Part shown: one piece after another, positions 11,092 to 21,659 of the stretch
Numbering within the stretch: the first letter of the stretch is position 1
How the letters are laid out: the number at the start of each line of letters is the position of its first letter
NCBI GenBank assembly: GCA_032871835.1
Contig: CM065301.1
Location: 15,889,291-15,953,290 of the forward strand
Source of the DNA: Dipteronia dyeriana
Taxonomy: Eukaryota; Streptophyta; Magnoliopsida; Sapindales; Sapindaceae
Direction: 5' to 3'
DNA length: 64,000 nt
Notes under the pieces: generated by a model
The model's input: only the letters and a program-made list of their open reading frames with translations
Database searches by the model: none
What the model was told of the DNA's origin: nothing
Position numbers and translations under genes: made by a program

Positions 11092-11365
11092 CTCTTCAAA
11101 ACTAGTATATATCAAGCACAACTTTTATCTGCACAAAGCAATTCATGGAACAAAATGAGGATATATAAAATAGATAAAAAAACAAAAAACAAGTTACAAA
11201 GAAAACTGAAAAGAAACACACATGCATGTGAGTTGTGACACACATAAAGATTAAAAAAAAAAAATGAAAAGAAAAAAAGAATTGGGTAGTAAAAATTACC
11301 TGAAGAAAAGCAACAGCATCCAACAGAGGTCTACAAAGAGACCCTGGGGTGCAAAGTTGCTACTA
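11092..11365 (-). other. Likely 5' UTR of FAF-like gene with one intron
   Basis: On the minus strand, TTTTCTTCAG|GTAATTTTT near 11299 is a good donor and TTTGTGCAG|ATAAAAG near 11131 a good acceptor, with a pyrimidine-rich tract in between. This would give a 5'-UTR intron of about 170 bp and a second leader segment of about 40 nt before the ATG at 11091. Splice sites are inferred from sequence only. Confidence 0.6.
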
Positions 11366-11396
11366 CTTGCTAGTGAAAACTGAAAAGAGATAGAGA

Positions 11397-11404
11397 GATA
11401 TATA
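11397..11404 (-). promoter_or_regulatory. TATA-like box of FAF-like gene
   Basis: CTATATATC on the minus strand, about 30 bp upstream of a plausible start near 11365, which leaves a first leader exon of about 65 nt before the donor at 11299. CT/GA-rich DNA lies around it, as is common near plant promoters. No other box was examined with confidence. Confidence 0.45.
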
Positions 11405-11757
11405 GATCGATGATGAAAATGGAGGTGGGATTTTAGTGTTAATTTGAAGTGGGCTTGAATGAGAATGGTAAGAGAAGGAATGTGTGAAGGGGTATTTGTA
11501 GGAGGCGAAAAAGCCTATGGAACCGTGTCCACTGGGTCCCACCACACATACGCCACCATCAAAAAATACTCTCTTTCATTATATATGGTTTCCAGTTTTT
11601 TCTCCTTATCAGCTAAAAGTGGGTGAAATTATTCATAATAAAGGAAACAGAGAGCTCTGTTTACATTTAGAACCAAATCGAGAGAGAATAATTATGTTCT
11701 CTGTTTTCAGTGGCAGCGAATTAACAGACTGTAACACAACTCATCATTTTGTTTTCT

Positions 11758-11759
<2 letters not shown>

Positions 11760-11798
<39 letters not shown>
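11760..11798. repeat. (AT)n microsatellite
   Basis: About 19 AT dinucleotides about 360 bp upstream of the putative FAF-like promoter. The rest of 11799-12334 is unrecognised AT-rich DNA. Confidence 0.95.
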
Positions 11799-11801
<3 letters not shown>

Positions 11802-12334
11802 ACAGTGTTACGGTATACAGTGTAGAAGTTGATGGTGAAATCAATGAATTGTGTTTGTATGGATTTTTGGGGAGATTTGGTGTCATGGTTCCTTTCTTCT
11901 AAGCTATAACGTGGCAGGTTTTCAAGGAGAATAGTGACAACTGGAGAAAATTACATGAAGAACAAGAAGAGCTGGATACCATTAAAACCAAAGGTTTTCA
12001 AATTTCAAGCACCTCCCACTCCCGAGCTCATAATTATGAAATTCTAAATTCAATTAAAAGTAAAATATCATATAAGCATTCAAAGTTATGTAATATGTTG
12101 TTTCAAATTGGAACTTGAAAGTGATTACTGTAATTGACGATAAGCAGATATGTTATATTCCTCCTTGAAATAACATGTTTGTGTATTAAACTAGCTCATT
12201 CTACGCCAGTCTATTTAATTTAAAGCCTTGAAGCTTGTTGTGACTCTCAATTGTCAATAAAGTCAGTCTAATTATAAGATAATGATTAATGACATTTCAA
12301 AAACTGGGTTTTAATAAGATTATTATTATTATTA

Positions 12335-12535
12335 TAAATTATTACGGTAACTATTATAATTGGACTGTTAATACCTGTCGAGATCAAACAGTATATACGC
12401 GGTCTAAATAACTACTCATATAATCTATAAAGAAAATTTTCCACACATGTTTGTAAAATACACACGGTGAGATTTGAACCCTTATCCGGACATTTATGTG
12501 GAAGAAAAATGCACTACAAAATATGTTAAAAGTTG
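12335..12535 (-). mobile_element. tRNA-derived SINE remnant, family 1
   Basis: On the minus strand an internal RNA polymerase III B box, GGTTCAAATCTCACC (12466-12480), follows a decayed A-box region near 12510-12525. The sequence after it (TGTGTATTTTACAAACATGTG, then AGTTATTTAGACCGCG and GATCTCGACAGG) is shared with the copies at 13905-14110 and 21365-21590. Ends are approximate. Confidence 0.6.
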
Positions 12536-13650
12536 ATAATGTTTATTTTTTTTAAAGAGGTTTTAATTAGATTAATTATTAACGAAGACTAATCTTATTT
12601 TATTTTATGTGTTTTTGAAGAATCTTGACATAGGTATTCATTCAAAAGAAATTTATTTAATTACTATCTTAACATTCTCACAAATTTACTACATATGATT
12701 GAAAAAAAAATTTGGTTGCTTTCGCAAGAATTATATCGACATAGTAAATACAAAGATAATTATCTCCATCTAATATAATATAGTTTAGTGATAAAAGAAA
12801 ATAAAAAACATTCATTCAACGTTTTAATATCAGGTTTAAGTTGTGTCATCACATGTAGTGTATATATTAATGTTTGATGAGTAGGGTTTGAGTTCAAAAT
12901 CTTTCATAAAAGAAAAAAATGATTTTATCGACTAAAGTAACCGGAATGACACTATAATTTCAAACATAACTCAAGTAAAAGCTATGGGATGAGATAAAAA
13001 ATTGGTTCGGTGAATTGATATGTTTATTACATATCCATGATGAGGATATGGATTTGAGCGACGTTCCTTCCCTTTAAACCGTGAAACATAGGTAAAGATT
13101 AATTACAAAAACAGACAAGGACTAAGGAGGGAAAGCGATTACGGAGAGAGAGAGAGGGAGGGGACGGTGAAAATGGCTTAAGGAGGAAGCAAAGGGAATC
13201 ACTTTCAACTTTCAAGAGAGCAATATCATGATTGGGCGGCCGAAAACCATGCTCACACAAACCCTGTTCCAAGGGAATCCATCATAATCCATCATCCATA
13301 TATATTAATATTTAAATTTATAATAATTATTATTATAACCAAAAAGAATAATATATGTGGAACCAACACAAGGCGTCACGTCTAGATTTTTGGGGTTCTC
13401 TCTCTGGACTGTGAGAAGTCATGTGGTTTATTCGATCGTATATGAAGAATAAGCCAATACGTCCATCACTCATATATAATATATGAACACCTGTCTAATA
13501 TATATTTACAAAAAGGCAGTGATGTTGATCACTTCACAGTTCACATCATTTCTATCAAAATTCAAATGATAGGATAATGTTAATTATATCCTAAAATCAT
13601 ATGTTCAATATCTTCTATTCTTCTAAGCTCTTTTGTTCAATTTTTAATAA
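12536..13650. other. AT-rich intergenic DNA, possible further SINE-like fragments
   Basis: No gene found. GGGTTTGAGTTCAAAATC near 12882 and GGATATGGATTTGAGCG near 13045 resemble decayed B boxes of tRNA-derived SINEs but lack a clear A box. A GA-rich tract (13140-13170) and CACGTC/TATATA-rich DNA follow, without a recognisable transcription unit. Confidence 0.35.
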
Positions 13651-13855
13651 TAGATCATAAATGATTAATTTCGTTTTTAATATCTCATTTGTGGTATAGC
13701 CAATCAGTAATCACAATCTTTGAAAATACTCAAGTACAAATTCAGATAAATTATAGATCATAAATGATTAATTTCGTTTTTAATATCTCATTTGTGTTAT
13801 AGCCAATCAGTAATCACAATCTTTGAAAATACTCAATACAAATTCAGATAAATTA
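13651..13855. repeat. 103-bp tandem duplication
   Basis: TAGATCATAAATGATTAATT and the next 83 bases are repeated directly at 13754. By eye the two copies differ by one substitution (GTGGTATAG versus GTGTTATAG) and one deleted base (CAAGTACA versus CAATACA), so the duplication is recent. Confidence 0.93.
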
Positions 13856-13904
13856 AAGATCCAAATTCTTTGTTTTTTTTATATATATATATATATATGA
13901 AGTA

Positions 13905-14110
13905 TTACAACTATTCAAAACCTATCGATATCAGATAATATATGTGTGGTCCGGATAACTATTCCTACAAACCGGACGAAACTCTCCGTAGATGTTTATA
14001 AAATATGTATGATGGGATTCAAATCCCTCGACACCAAGGTGAAAGGGAGACACACGATCATCTCTACTATGAGGTGTGATATCTCTATTAAGAGGTGTGA
14101 TGTGTTATTT
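13905..14110 (-). mobile_element. tRNA-derived SINE remnant, family 1
   Basis: Related to the copies at 12335 and 21365. On the minus strand the B box reads GGGATTTGAATCCC (14014-14027), followed by ATCATACATATTTTATAAAC and later ATCCGGACCACAC, with the same spacing as the sibling copies. The A-box side (ATAGTAGAGATGATCGTGTG on the minus strand) is diverged. Confidence 0.55.
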
Positions 14111-17100
14111 TTTAAAAACAATTATCAGCGATATAACGATAAAAACATATATTTAATTCATTAAAGTATGGTATTGATGATATTTAATTTTCAGGAATCT
14201 TTATAAACTAGCCATAAAAACATATGAAATTTTAAATTAATTAATTTCTAGAAAATTACTAATGTTTTTGACATTTTTCACTTTTTTGATAAAATACCCC
14301 TAATGAATTTTGAATTTAAAAATAAAATAAAAAAAGAAACGTTTTTTTACCAGACCTCCAAAAAAATTCTATTTTTTATTTAAAATTATTTTTTAAAAAT
14401 AAAAGTTATAGGGGCATTTTTATCACTTCAAGGGTGGGGTAAAATTGACAACAACAAAATTGAAGGTAGCTAAAACTAGAAGAACACATTAATGCTATTT
14501 CCTATTAATTTAATGATATATGTTAGGAAGAATTAGCACAAACCCTAACCCGCATAAGAGGTGTGGTTAACAACATAGGTCCGTTTGGGAGTTTTTATAT
14601 TTAACTTTGAAATTACATGATTATTTTCAATTTGATCAAAACTCAAAAGGTTAAAAAAAATATATATTAATATATTAAATTAATGGTGATGTAAAATGAA
14701 TAATGAAAGGGAAAGAATTTAGATGTGAGTAACACGAGAGAGAACCGTGTAAAGCTTTTTTTTTTTAAAAGTAATATACTATTATATAAATTTAGGGTTT
14801 CTAAATAAACACGAAGAATTCAAACATATAAACTTATCAGGTAATTGTGAAAAAATTACCTACAGACCAAACTCTTTTAGCCACGTAAAACCAAATTGGA
14901 ACTACAAAGGTTTGCCACAAATCGAGGAAGGACAAAGAGTAACCCAGATGCTCCTTGTCTCCCTATGAATTAAAAGCAATTCCACTCAAAACCTACAAAG
15001 GCTTTATACGCCCTAGCCTGTTTTTTATAACCAAACTTATACTTTAAGCTGTTTTATTCAACGGTCAATTAATCAACATAATTATACTTTGAAAGATGGG
15101 GACAACTCAATTTTTTTTTTTTATATTTTAGTTGTCTAGGGATTGCCGGATTTGTATGATGAAGCATAAAGATTTTGATGTTATGAGACTGAAGTTTCAA
15201 CAGTATGTGCATGAATAAATGGTGCTCATTTGTGTTCATAAAAAAATTTGTATGCATATCATAATGCCGGGTGCATCTCGGTTACAATTTCACCATACGG
15301 TAAAATTTGTCAGAATTTATCACAGGATGAAATCATGGTAGAAAATGTGCTATGCATTATATCTGATGCATATATTTTGTTTTTTCTTTTTCTTTTCTTA
15401 AACGGAAATATTTAAATAGAGTTGTTTGGTGGCCTAATGACATATATAAAAGTTAGAACTAATATTATAATTTTTTAAAACTAATTTTATAATTTTTTTA
15501 TATAACTAATTTTATATTTATATTTTGAAAAAACATGTCTTTATATTATTATGTCTTTTCTTGAAGCTGAATATATTATCATGTTTACTATTTGAAAATT
15601 ATTTCTAAAATCGGAATTCCATAAACCATGGCTCTCATTTATTTTCCAATTGAATAATTTTCCAAATACTCAAATATTTTCATTTATTTTCCAATTGAAT
15701 AGTTTTCTAATTAGTATTATAAGTTTAATTAATTTTTTTTATCTCAAAATTGAATTTATGATAAAAGGTTTAATTGTAGATTTTTCGTCTAGGGCTCCAA
15801 ATAACCTTGAGTCGGCCAGTACCTAAATTGGATATTTAGATATTAAAGATGAAAAGTTTGAGAGTGAAAGAAGATCCCATAGGTATCTTTACTCTTTACT
15901 CTTTAGTGTATATAAAACACAAAGATACTTGATGAAGACAAATGGACTGACTATGAGAATGATGAAATATTCATCCCAAAAAAGCTAATTTTAGTTGTTT
16001 TTCTTTAAAAAAAAAAAGGATGGTGTAAATGATGACACTTCATTGGAGAATTAGATCGATGATAGAACATTTAAAAAGAAATTTCAAAAGATAGCTAATG
16101 CAACTTCCATTTTTGTTTGAAAATGTTTCTCGGCCTTATACTATATGCTTTTCCCTTTATTTTTGTTTAGCCATTTTCATTTACTTGTAGTAGTACTTGT
16201 TTATCCTAAGTAATTATTAGGTTAGCATAGTACAATATATGGACAACGACAGGACAAGGTTTATTTTGGGTAATAAAACCTTGGTGAGTGTATACAGGAC
16301 AAAAAAAATAAGATTCTTCTAACGTTAAATTAATCTAATAATTGAGGATTGAAAGTTAGTATTTTTGAATTAAGTGATTTTAGAGGTAATTTCAGATCTT
16401 TTATCGGTTAAGAAAAAAACAGAATGATAAATGGAAAAACAATTAACCCCTTAATATTAAGGATTATTTTTCTTCATTGTTATGAATGGAATCATATAGA
16501 TATAGCGGTTGTTAGTACAATTGTAATTGTCATAAATAGCATGTCAATAATAATTAAGTTCCAATCAACAGAGAATTATGATACAAATATACATATACAT
16601 GTTGAAAATAGGGAGTCGTGTTAAGACTAAAAATATTGCTGGGTCCTTACCTCGCATCATAAGATTTTATTAATATGTCATCAGAGTATATTTGACTAAT
16701 CTAATCACTTTAGGTCACATTTGAACCAACCACCTTGAGTTTGCTACTAGAGAATTCATTTTTTTTTTTGACAATAGAATTCACATTTATTAATTAAAAT
16801 GCATAATTACAACACATATCAAAAATAGATCTATATATCAATTAAGACGATAAGTCCCAGAATCTTATTTTGCAGAAGGGAGTGTACAATTTCTATTTTT
16901 TATTTTATTTTTTACTTTTAGAAGAGAAGAATTTGAATTTGGAACTTTCTACGTCAAAAAATTACAATTGCTATTGTTAGTGGGTATAGCAATCTGCATC
17001 ATTCGAATCTCACTTAAACAATTTTATTTTTATCCCCCATTTATAGTAGTGCGAACTCAAACATGAAACAATATTACTGGATTGAATGAGTACCGTTAAA

Positions 17101-17414
17101 ACAAAGCCATTATAAACTATGGTGGTCTGCCAATTTTTTTTTAATATATAGACTTGGATTTCACTTGTTTTTGTTCCATGGCCAATCTATAACCGGCCTA
17201 GTGTCTATTGGCATCTAAAGTGTCTTTGTACAAAATAATAATTAACCAGATATATATGGAATGTCTACGCTACTATAATAAAAGTAAAATGAAAATAATA
17301 GTAAAAGAAACATATTCTTTCCTACTTAAGTCAACTGACTCTCTGACTGGCTAGATGAAAAATTTTGTTTGATATATAACATAAAACTATATATAAAATA
17401 TTACGTATGTTATT
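14111..17414. other. AT-rich intergenic DNA, nothing identified
   Basis: I see no coding region, structural RNA or clear repeat boundary. GTGGGTATAGCAATCTG followed by CATTCGAATCTCAC at about 16980-17010 could be a decayed SINE with a B-box-like CATTCGAATCTCA. The short open frames here (for example 15069-15257 and 16424-16624) look random. Confidence 0.4.
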
Positions 17415-17858
17415 AGAGCATCTCCAATACAAATATACATTTTTTAGTTTCTAAATGGTCTCATATTAACATTTCTATTTATTATGGACCCACTTAATTT
17501 TTTTTTTTTGAGAGAAATGCATATTCACATCTCCAATGCAATTATATAAAATCAAATATGCATCCATTTTATGACCAATCATAATAAAACAATTATTATA
17601 TCCTCTCTCCTCTTTTAGTTTACAATTAAATGAGCTTTAATATTATTGGTTGAATTAGTTAGAAATTCTAATCATCATTTCTAGGAGAATTTCTATAATT
17701 AGAAACTTAATTCCATAATTTCAAACTTTTTGTTTACCGTATCATCTCCATATTGAAGTTAGATAATTGCATTGGAGAGAGTTTTTTTAACTTTTTAACT
17801 ATCTATCATATGTGACAATCAATTTTCTACAAATGCATATTTACATCGGAGATGGTCT
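17415..17858. mobile_element. 444-bp TIR element, GAGCATCTCC type
   Basis: The left end AGAGCATCTCCAA and the inverted right end AGACCATCTCCGA are terminal inverted repeats. TATGTTATT (17406-17414) and TATGTAATT (17859-17867) form a 9-bp target duplication with one mismatch. Further inverted similarity lies inside (CATCTCCAATGCAATTAT near 17529 against ATAATTGCATTGGAGA near 17763). The 9-bp duplication favours a non-autonomous MULE-like element. It is non-coding. Confidence 0.75.
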
Positions 17859-17867
17859 TATGTAATT

Positions 17868-18563
17868 CTAAAAGGAATGTAAAGGAATATTATATATTTC
17901 ATTTAAGGTGCAATTATTTATTTATTTGCACATAAATTAATTAAGAGGATCAATTCGGAGTTGACTCACCATTATATAAATTTATTATGTAAGGCATCGG
18001 TATTCTACTTTCTATATTTACTATAATTAATAAAGTATAATATTAAATTAGTCATTAATTTAAAAAACCTCCATGAAAGACTCTTTCTATTTTGTTGAAA
18101 CCATAAATCAAAATATTTTATAACAACTCTGATAGCTGAACTAAGTAGTAAACTAGTAATATATGACATCAAGTGCTCGTATCAATTACTAATATGTTAT
18201 TTACATCTTAAGATATGACCGAATATCAAAAACTAAAAATTATAACAGCCCAATAGAGTTTGGTTATAATGATTATTCATTCGGTCCGACAATTTTTAGA
18301 TTTGAATTAACATACCCAAAATTGATAAATAAAAATAAAAAATAAAAAATGTTATCGGTTTGAAAAGGACAATTACCAAATAATTCCGAAATTGTTTCTT
18401 AAATCCAACTTCCAAGATGTTTGTGAATTTTCTATATTTAACCTAATTGATCCCATAGTTTTCATAATTACTAAATGAATCCTTAACATTTTAAAAGTTA
18501 TCAAATTGATTATTTGTACAACCAAATTACCTAACATTTGTGTTTTGACTTTAATATATAATT
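17868..18563. other. AT-rich DNA with an inverted-end motif
   Basis: No gene found. AAAAGGACAATTACCAAATA at 18363 is repeated in inverted form at about 20888-20910 (TATTTGGTAATTACC), so the region 18360-20910 may be bounded by terminal repeats of an older element. I could not find a target duplication for it. Confidence 0.3.
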
Positions 18564-18979
18564 TGTAAAAGTACATTAATATCTTTGATTGATCGCATTT
18601 GAATGAAATTGATTAAAATAAATATAAAAAAAACTTAATTAATATCAAGGGGAAGATAATGAAATAATATATATTGAAAAGAATTAATGTCACAATAAAT
18701 ATAATTATAATTATAATAAAATAATATTAAAAAATGAGTTTTTTATTAAATAATTAAAAACATTAAATATAAAAGACCAGACCATTTCCATCGATTAATT
18801 TTATCTTTTCCGCTAATTAAGTATAATACACATGTCAATTTTTAATGAATTTAAATTAAAATATAATTTTACTCCTACTAGAGTTAAAGTATGTTAATAT
18901 TGCAATTAGATTAGTTAAAAACATAAAGGTCGTGACCTACTACGAGATATAAAAAATAAAATAAAAAATTGATTTATAT
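18564..18979 (+). repeat. Direct duplication, copy 1 (about 415 bp)
   Basis: Starts TTGTAAAAGTACATTAATAT and ends near GAGATATAAAAAATAAAATA. The same sequence, diverged by perhaps 15 percent by eye, is at 20438-20860. The copies share AAATAAATATAAAAA, TCAAGGGGAA, ACACATGTCA and TATAATTTTACTCCT in order. It is AT-rich and non-coding. Confidence 0.8.
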
Positions 18980-18989
18980 TTGTGAAAGA

Positions 18990-20437
18990 GGGTCAAAAAA
19001 TAAATAACACTTTTTGGAGGTAGCATTTCAATACTGTCACTGCATTAATAACTTATGTTTAAAAGACACATATTATGGTGAACGGATAAAAATACCCTCA
19101 ATAGTTGTTCCACATTAGATTTCTTTTCATTCATTTTACAGTGATAGTTTTGAAGTAGAGAGAGAAAATCTGGTTGAAACTCAGACAATCACTCGAACAG
19201 CGACGGAGTGACACTACTCAGACGCATTCGGGGGTCGAGCTCCCCGCCCCGGTAAGCTCGCTGGGGGGCAGGGGGCAGCGCCTCCGGAGCTTTTTTTTTT
19301 CTAGTCAGTACTTAATATGTTCGAAATATAATTACCAGTAAAAAAAAAGCTCGAACACTTGACAAAAAGGCTCGAATTACCTACAAAAAAGCTTGGACAC
19401 TTGGCAAAAAAACTCGAACCCTTACCCGAGCTTTTTTGCCAAGTGCCCGAGCTTTTTTTTACTTGATTCGAGCCTTTTTGCCAAGTTAAAAAAAATAATT
19501 CGGACACTTGGTAAAAAAACTAGAACTCAGTAAAAAAAAGCTCGGGCACTTGGTAAAAAAGCTCGAACCCTTACCAAAAAAGCTCGGGTAAGGGTTCGAG
19601 CTTTATTACCAAGTGCCCGAGCTTTTTTTACTGGGTTCGAGCTTTTTTAATAAGTGTCCGAGCTTTTTTTTAACTTGACAATAATGCTCGAATCAAGTAA
19701 AAAAAAACTAGGGCATTTGGTAAAAAAACTCGAACCCATTAAAAAAAGCTCGGGCACTTGGTAAAAAAGCTAGATTTGAGCTTTTTTGCCGAGTGTCCGA
19801 GCTTTTTTTTACTGGGTTCGAGCTTTTTTACAGGGTTCGAGCTTTTTTACCAAGTGCCCGAGTTTTTTTTTTAACTTGGTAAAAAAGCTCGAACAAAGTA
19901 AAAAAAAGCTCGGCCACTTAACAAAAAAGACCGAACCCATTAAAAAAAGTTCGGGCACTTGGTACAAAAGCTTGAATCGAGTTTTTTTACCAAGTGCCCA
20001 AGTTTTTTTACTGGTTTCGAGCTTTTTTACCAAGTGCCCGGGTTTTTTTTTTTAACTTGGTAAAAAAGTTCGAACACAGTTCATACAAAGATTGAGATAA
20101 CAAATCATAACGAATGGATACATTGTTAAACCACACAGAAATATATGACAATGTATAAAAGAAGATCACAAACATATGTTATTTTTTTTAGCAGAATCTG
20201 GAGAGAGAAAAGTTTTTTGGAGAGAGATGAGTTGTAGATCGATTTTCAGACAACTATTTTGGAGAGAGAGAGATGAGTTATCGTTTTCAAAGTGTAGATA
20301 GAAGCAGAATGAGGATAAAAATAGATTATTTAAGGGCAATTTGGATAGTTCATCATAATAGGTGCCTTTTAAACTTAAGTTATTAAAACGGTAACATCAT
20401 TACAACATATACAAAAAAAAGTGACATATCTCACCAT
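18990..20437. mobile_element. Non-autonomous MULE, motif-array family, copy 3
   Basis: The left end GGGTCAAAAAATAAATAACA, with the following TTTTTGGAGG and ATGTTTAAAAGACACATATT blocks, matches copy 2 at 2979. The right end carries the inverted AATAGGTGCCTTTTAAACTT block and GTGACATATCTCACCAT. A GC-richer segment at 19190-19290 (GGGGTCGAGCTCCCC, then CTCCGGAGC) also matches copy 2. The flanks TGTGAAAG and CGTAAAAG are compatible with a decayed target duplication. The core is the inverted-motif array at 19320-20065. No gene is present. Confidence 0.72.
19320..20065. repeat. Alternating inverted array of A-run/GCTCG units
   Basis: About 35 units of about 20 bp, of the type AAAAAAGCTCG(G/A)(A/G)CAC(C/T)(T)TGG, occur in blocks of alternating orientation (A-rich and T-rich strands switch near 19430, 19500, 19590, 19680, 19770, 19880 and 19980). 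Neighbouring blocks are reverse complements, so long hairpins are possible, for instance AGCTCGGGTAAGGGTTCGAGCT around 19580-19602. Confidence 0.85.
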
Positions 20438-20860
20438 CGTAAAAGTATATTAATATCTTTGATTTATCATATTTGAATGAAATTGATTAAAATAAATATA
20501 AAAACTAAATTAAAATCAAGGGGAAAATAATGAAATAATGTATATTGAAAAAAATTAATGTTACAATAAATATAAATTTATATTTATGATAAATTAATAA
20601 TTATAATAAATAATTCTAAAAAAAATTAAATTTTTTTATTAAGATAATTAAAAACACTAAATATAAAAAACCAGACCACCTCCGTCGGTTAATTTTGTCT
20701 TTTCAGTTGTCAAACATGATACAATGATACACATGTCAGTTTTATAATGAATTTGAATTAAAATATAATTTTACTCCTGCAAGAGTTAAAATTGGTTAAT
20801 ATTGTAATTACATAAAAGCCGTGAACAACTTGCAGATATAAAAAATAAAATAAAATAAAA
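20438..20860 (+). repeat. Direct duplication, copy 2
   Basis: Second copy of 18564-18979. Its first few bases are interrupted by the MULE at 18990-20437. It ends in a (TAAAA)n tract at 20840-20877. Confidence 0.78.
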
Positions 20861-20958
20861 TAAAATAAAATAAAATAGTTTATGACTTATTTGGTAATTA
20901 CCTTTTTAAAGAATTATTCATGCCCATAAGTGCAATGTCCTAAGCAATTAGTCGGGAT

Positions 20959-21275
20959 TAGAGGTGTCTACGGTTCGGTTAAACCGTTTGAAACCGAACC
21001 GTAATCGAAACCGGTTACGAGCCGAGCCGGTTCGGTTACGGTTTAGTCTTCCTAAAAATCGACCAAAAAGCCAGCTGTTTTTTTTTTAAACACATCCAAA
21101 CCGCACCAAACCGTCCAAAACCGCCCAAACCGTCTGTTACAAAACCGAACCCAAACCGTGTATGACGGTTTCGGTTACTGTTTCCTCTTTCCACGGAACC
21201 GGAACCGAAACCTACGGTTTCAAACCGAAACCTACGGTTTCAAACCGAAACCGAAACCGAACCGTGGACACCTCT
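20959..21275. mobile_element. 317-bp TIR element rich in GGTTCGGTT motifs
   Basis: Left end TAGAGGTGTCTACGGTTCGG; inverted right end AGAGGTGTCCACGGTTCGGT. The perfect 9-bp target duplication AGTCGGGAT is at 20950-20958 and 21276-21284. The interior is full of ACCGAAACC/GGTTCGGTT repeats on both strands and is nearly foldback. Non-autonomous elements of this appearance are widespread in plants; the 9-bp duplication points to a MULE-type transposase. Confidence 0.82.
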
Positions 21276-21364
21276 AGTCGGGATGTTTTGTTACACAACT
21301 TGATTAATATTTGACTGGATACAATTACAATATGACTTGTACTCACAAAAGAATAATTTTTTAT

Positions 21365-21590
21365 TTTTTTGAAATATTACAGTAGGACTGTCGAAACCTA
21401 TCGAGATTAAACAATACATGTACGATCCAGATATTTACTCTTATAATGGAAGATAACAACTTCCCACAACTCGGGAAGAAAACTCCTCACATATGTTTGT
21501 AAGGTGCGCATGGTGAGATTTGAATTCCCCACCACATATGTGAAAGAGAGGTACACTACCAGCTCTGCCAAGATTTGATGTGCTTTTATA
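21365..21590 (-). mobile_element. tRNA-derived SINE, family 1, best-preserved copy
   Basis: On the minus strand the A box TGGCAGAGCTGG (21559-21570) and the B-box-like GAATTCAAATCTCACC (21512-21527) are about 35 bp apart, the spacing of a tRNA-derived polymerase III promoter. GGTAGTGTACCTCTCTTTCA lies between them. The tRNA-unrelated part continues to about 21370 with TTTAATCTCGATAGGTTTCG. Related copies are at 12335 and 13905, with decayed ones near 23040-23235 and 46790-46950. Confidence 0.72.
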
Positions 21591-21659
21591 TAAATGAATT
21601 AATGTTTTTCTTTTCACCTAAAAATGAATGTGAAACAAAAAATTTCACATCGTCTAAAT

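Noticed and set aside
11111..11121. Upstream extension of the FAF-like protein by ten residues from TTG
   Set aside because: There is no ATG in the extension, and a splice acceptor at about 11131 places it in the 5' UTR.
18564..20860. 415-bp direct repeats as LTRs of a retrotransposon around 18990-20437
   Set aside because: They lack TG...CA ends, a primer-binding site and a polypurine tract, and the enclosed DNA is a MULE with its own terminal repeats.
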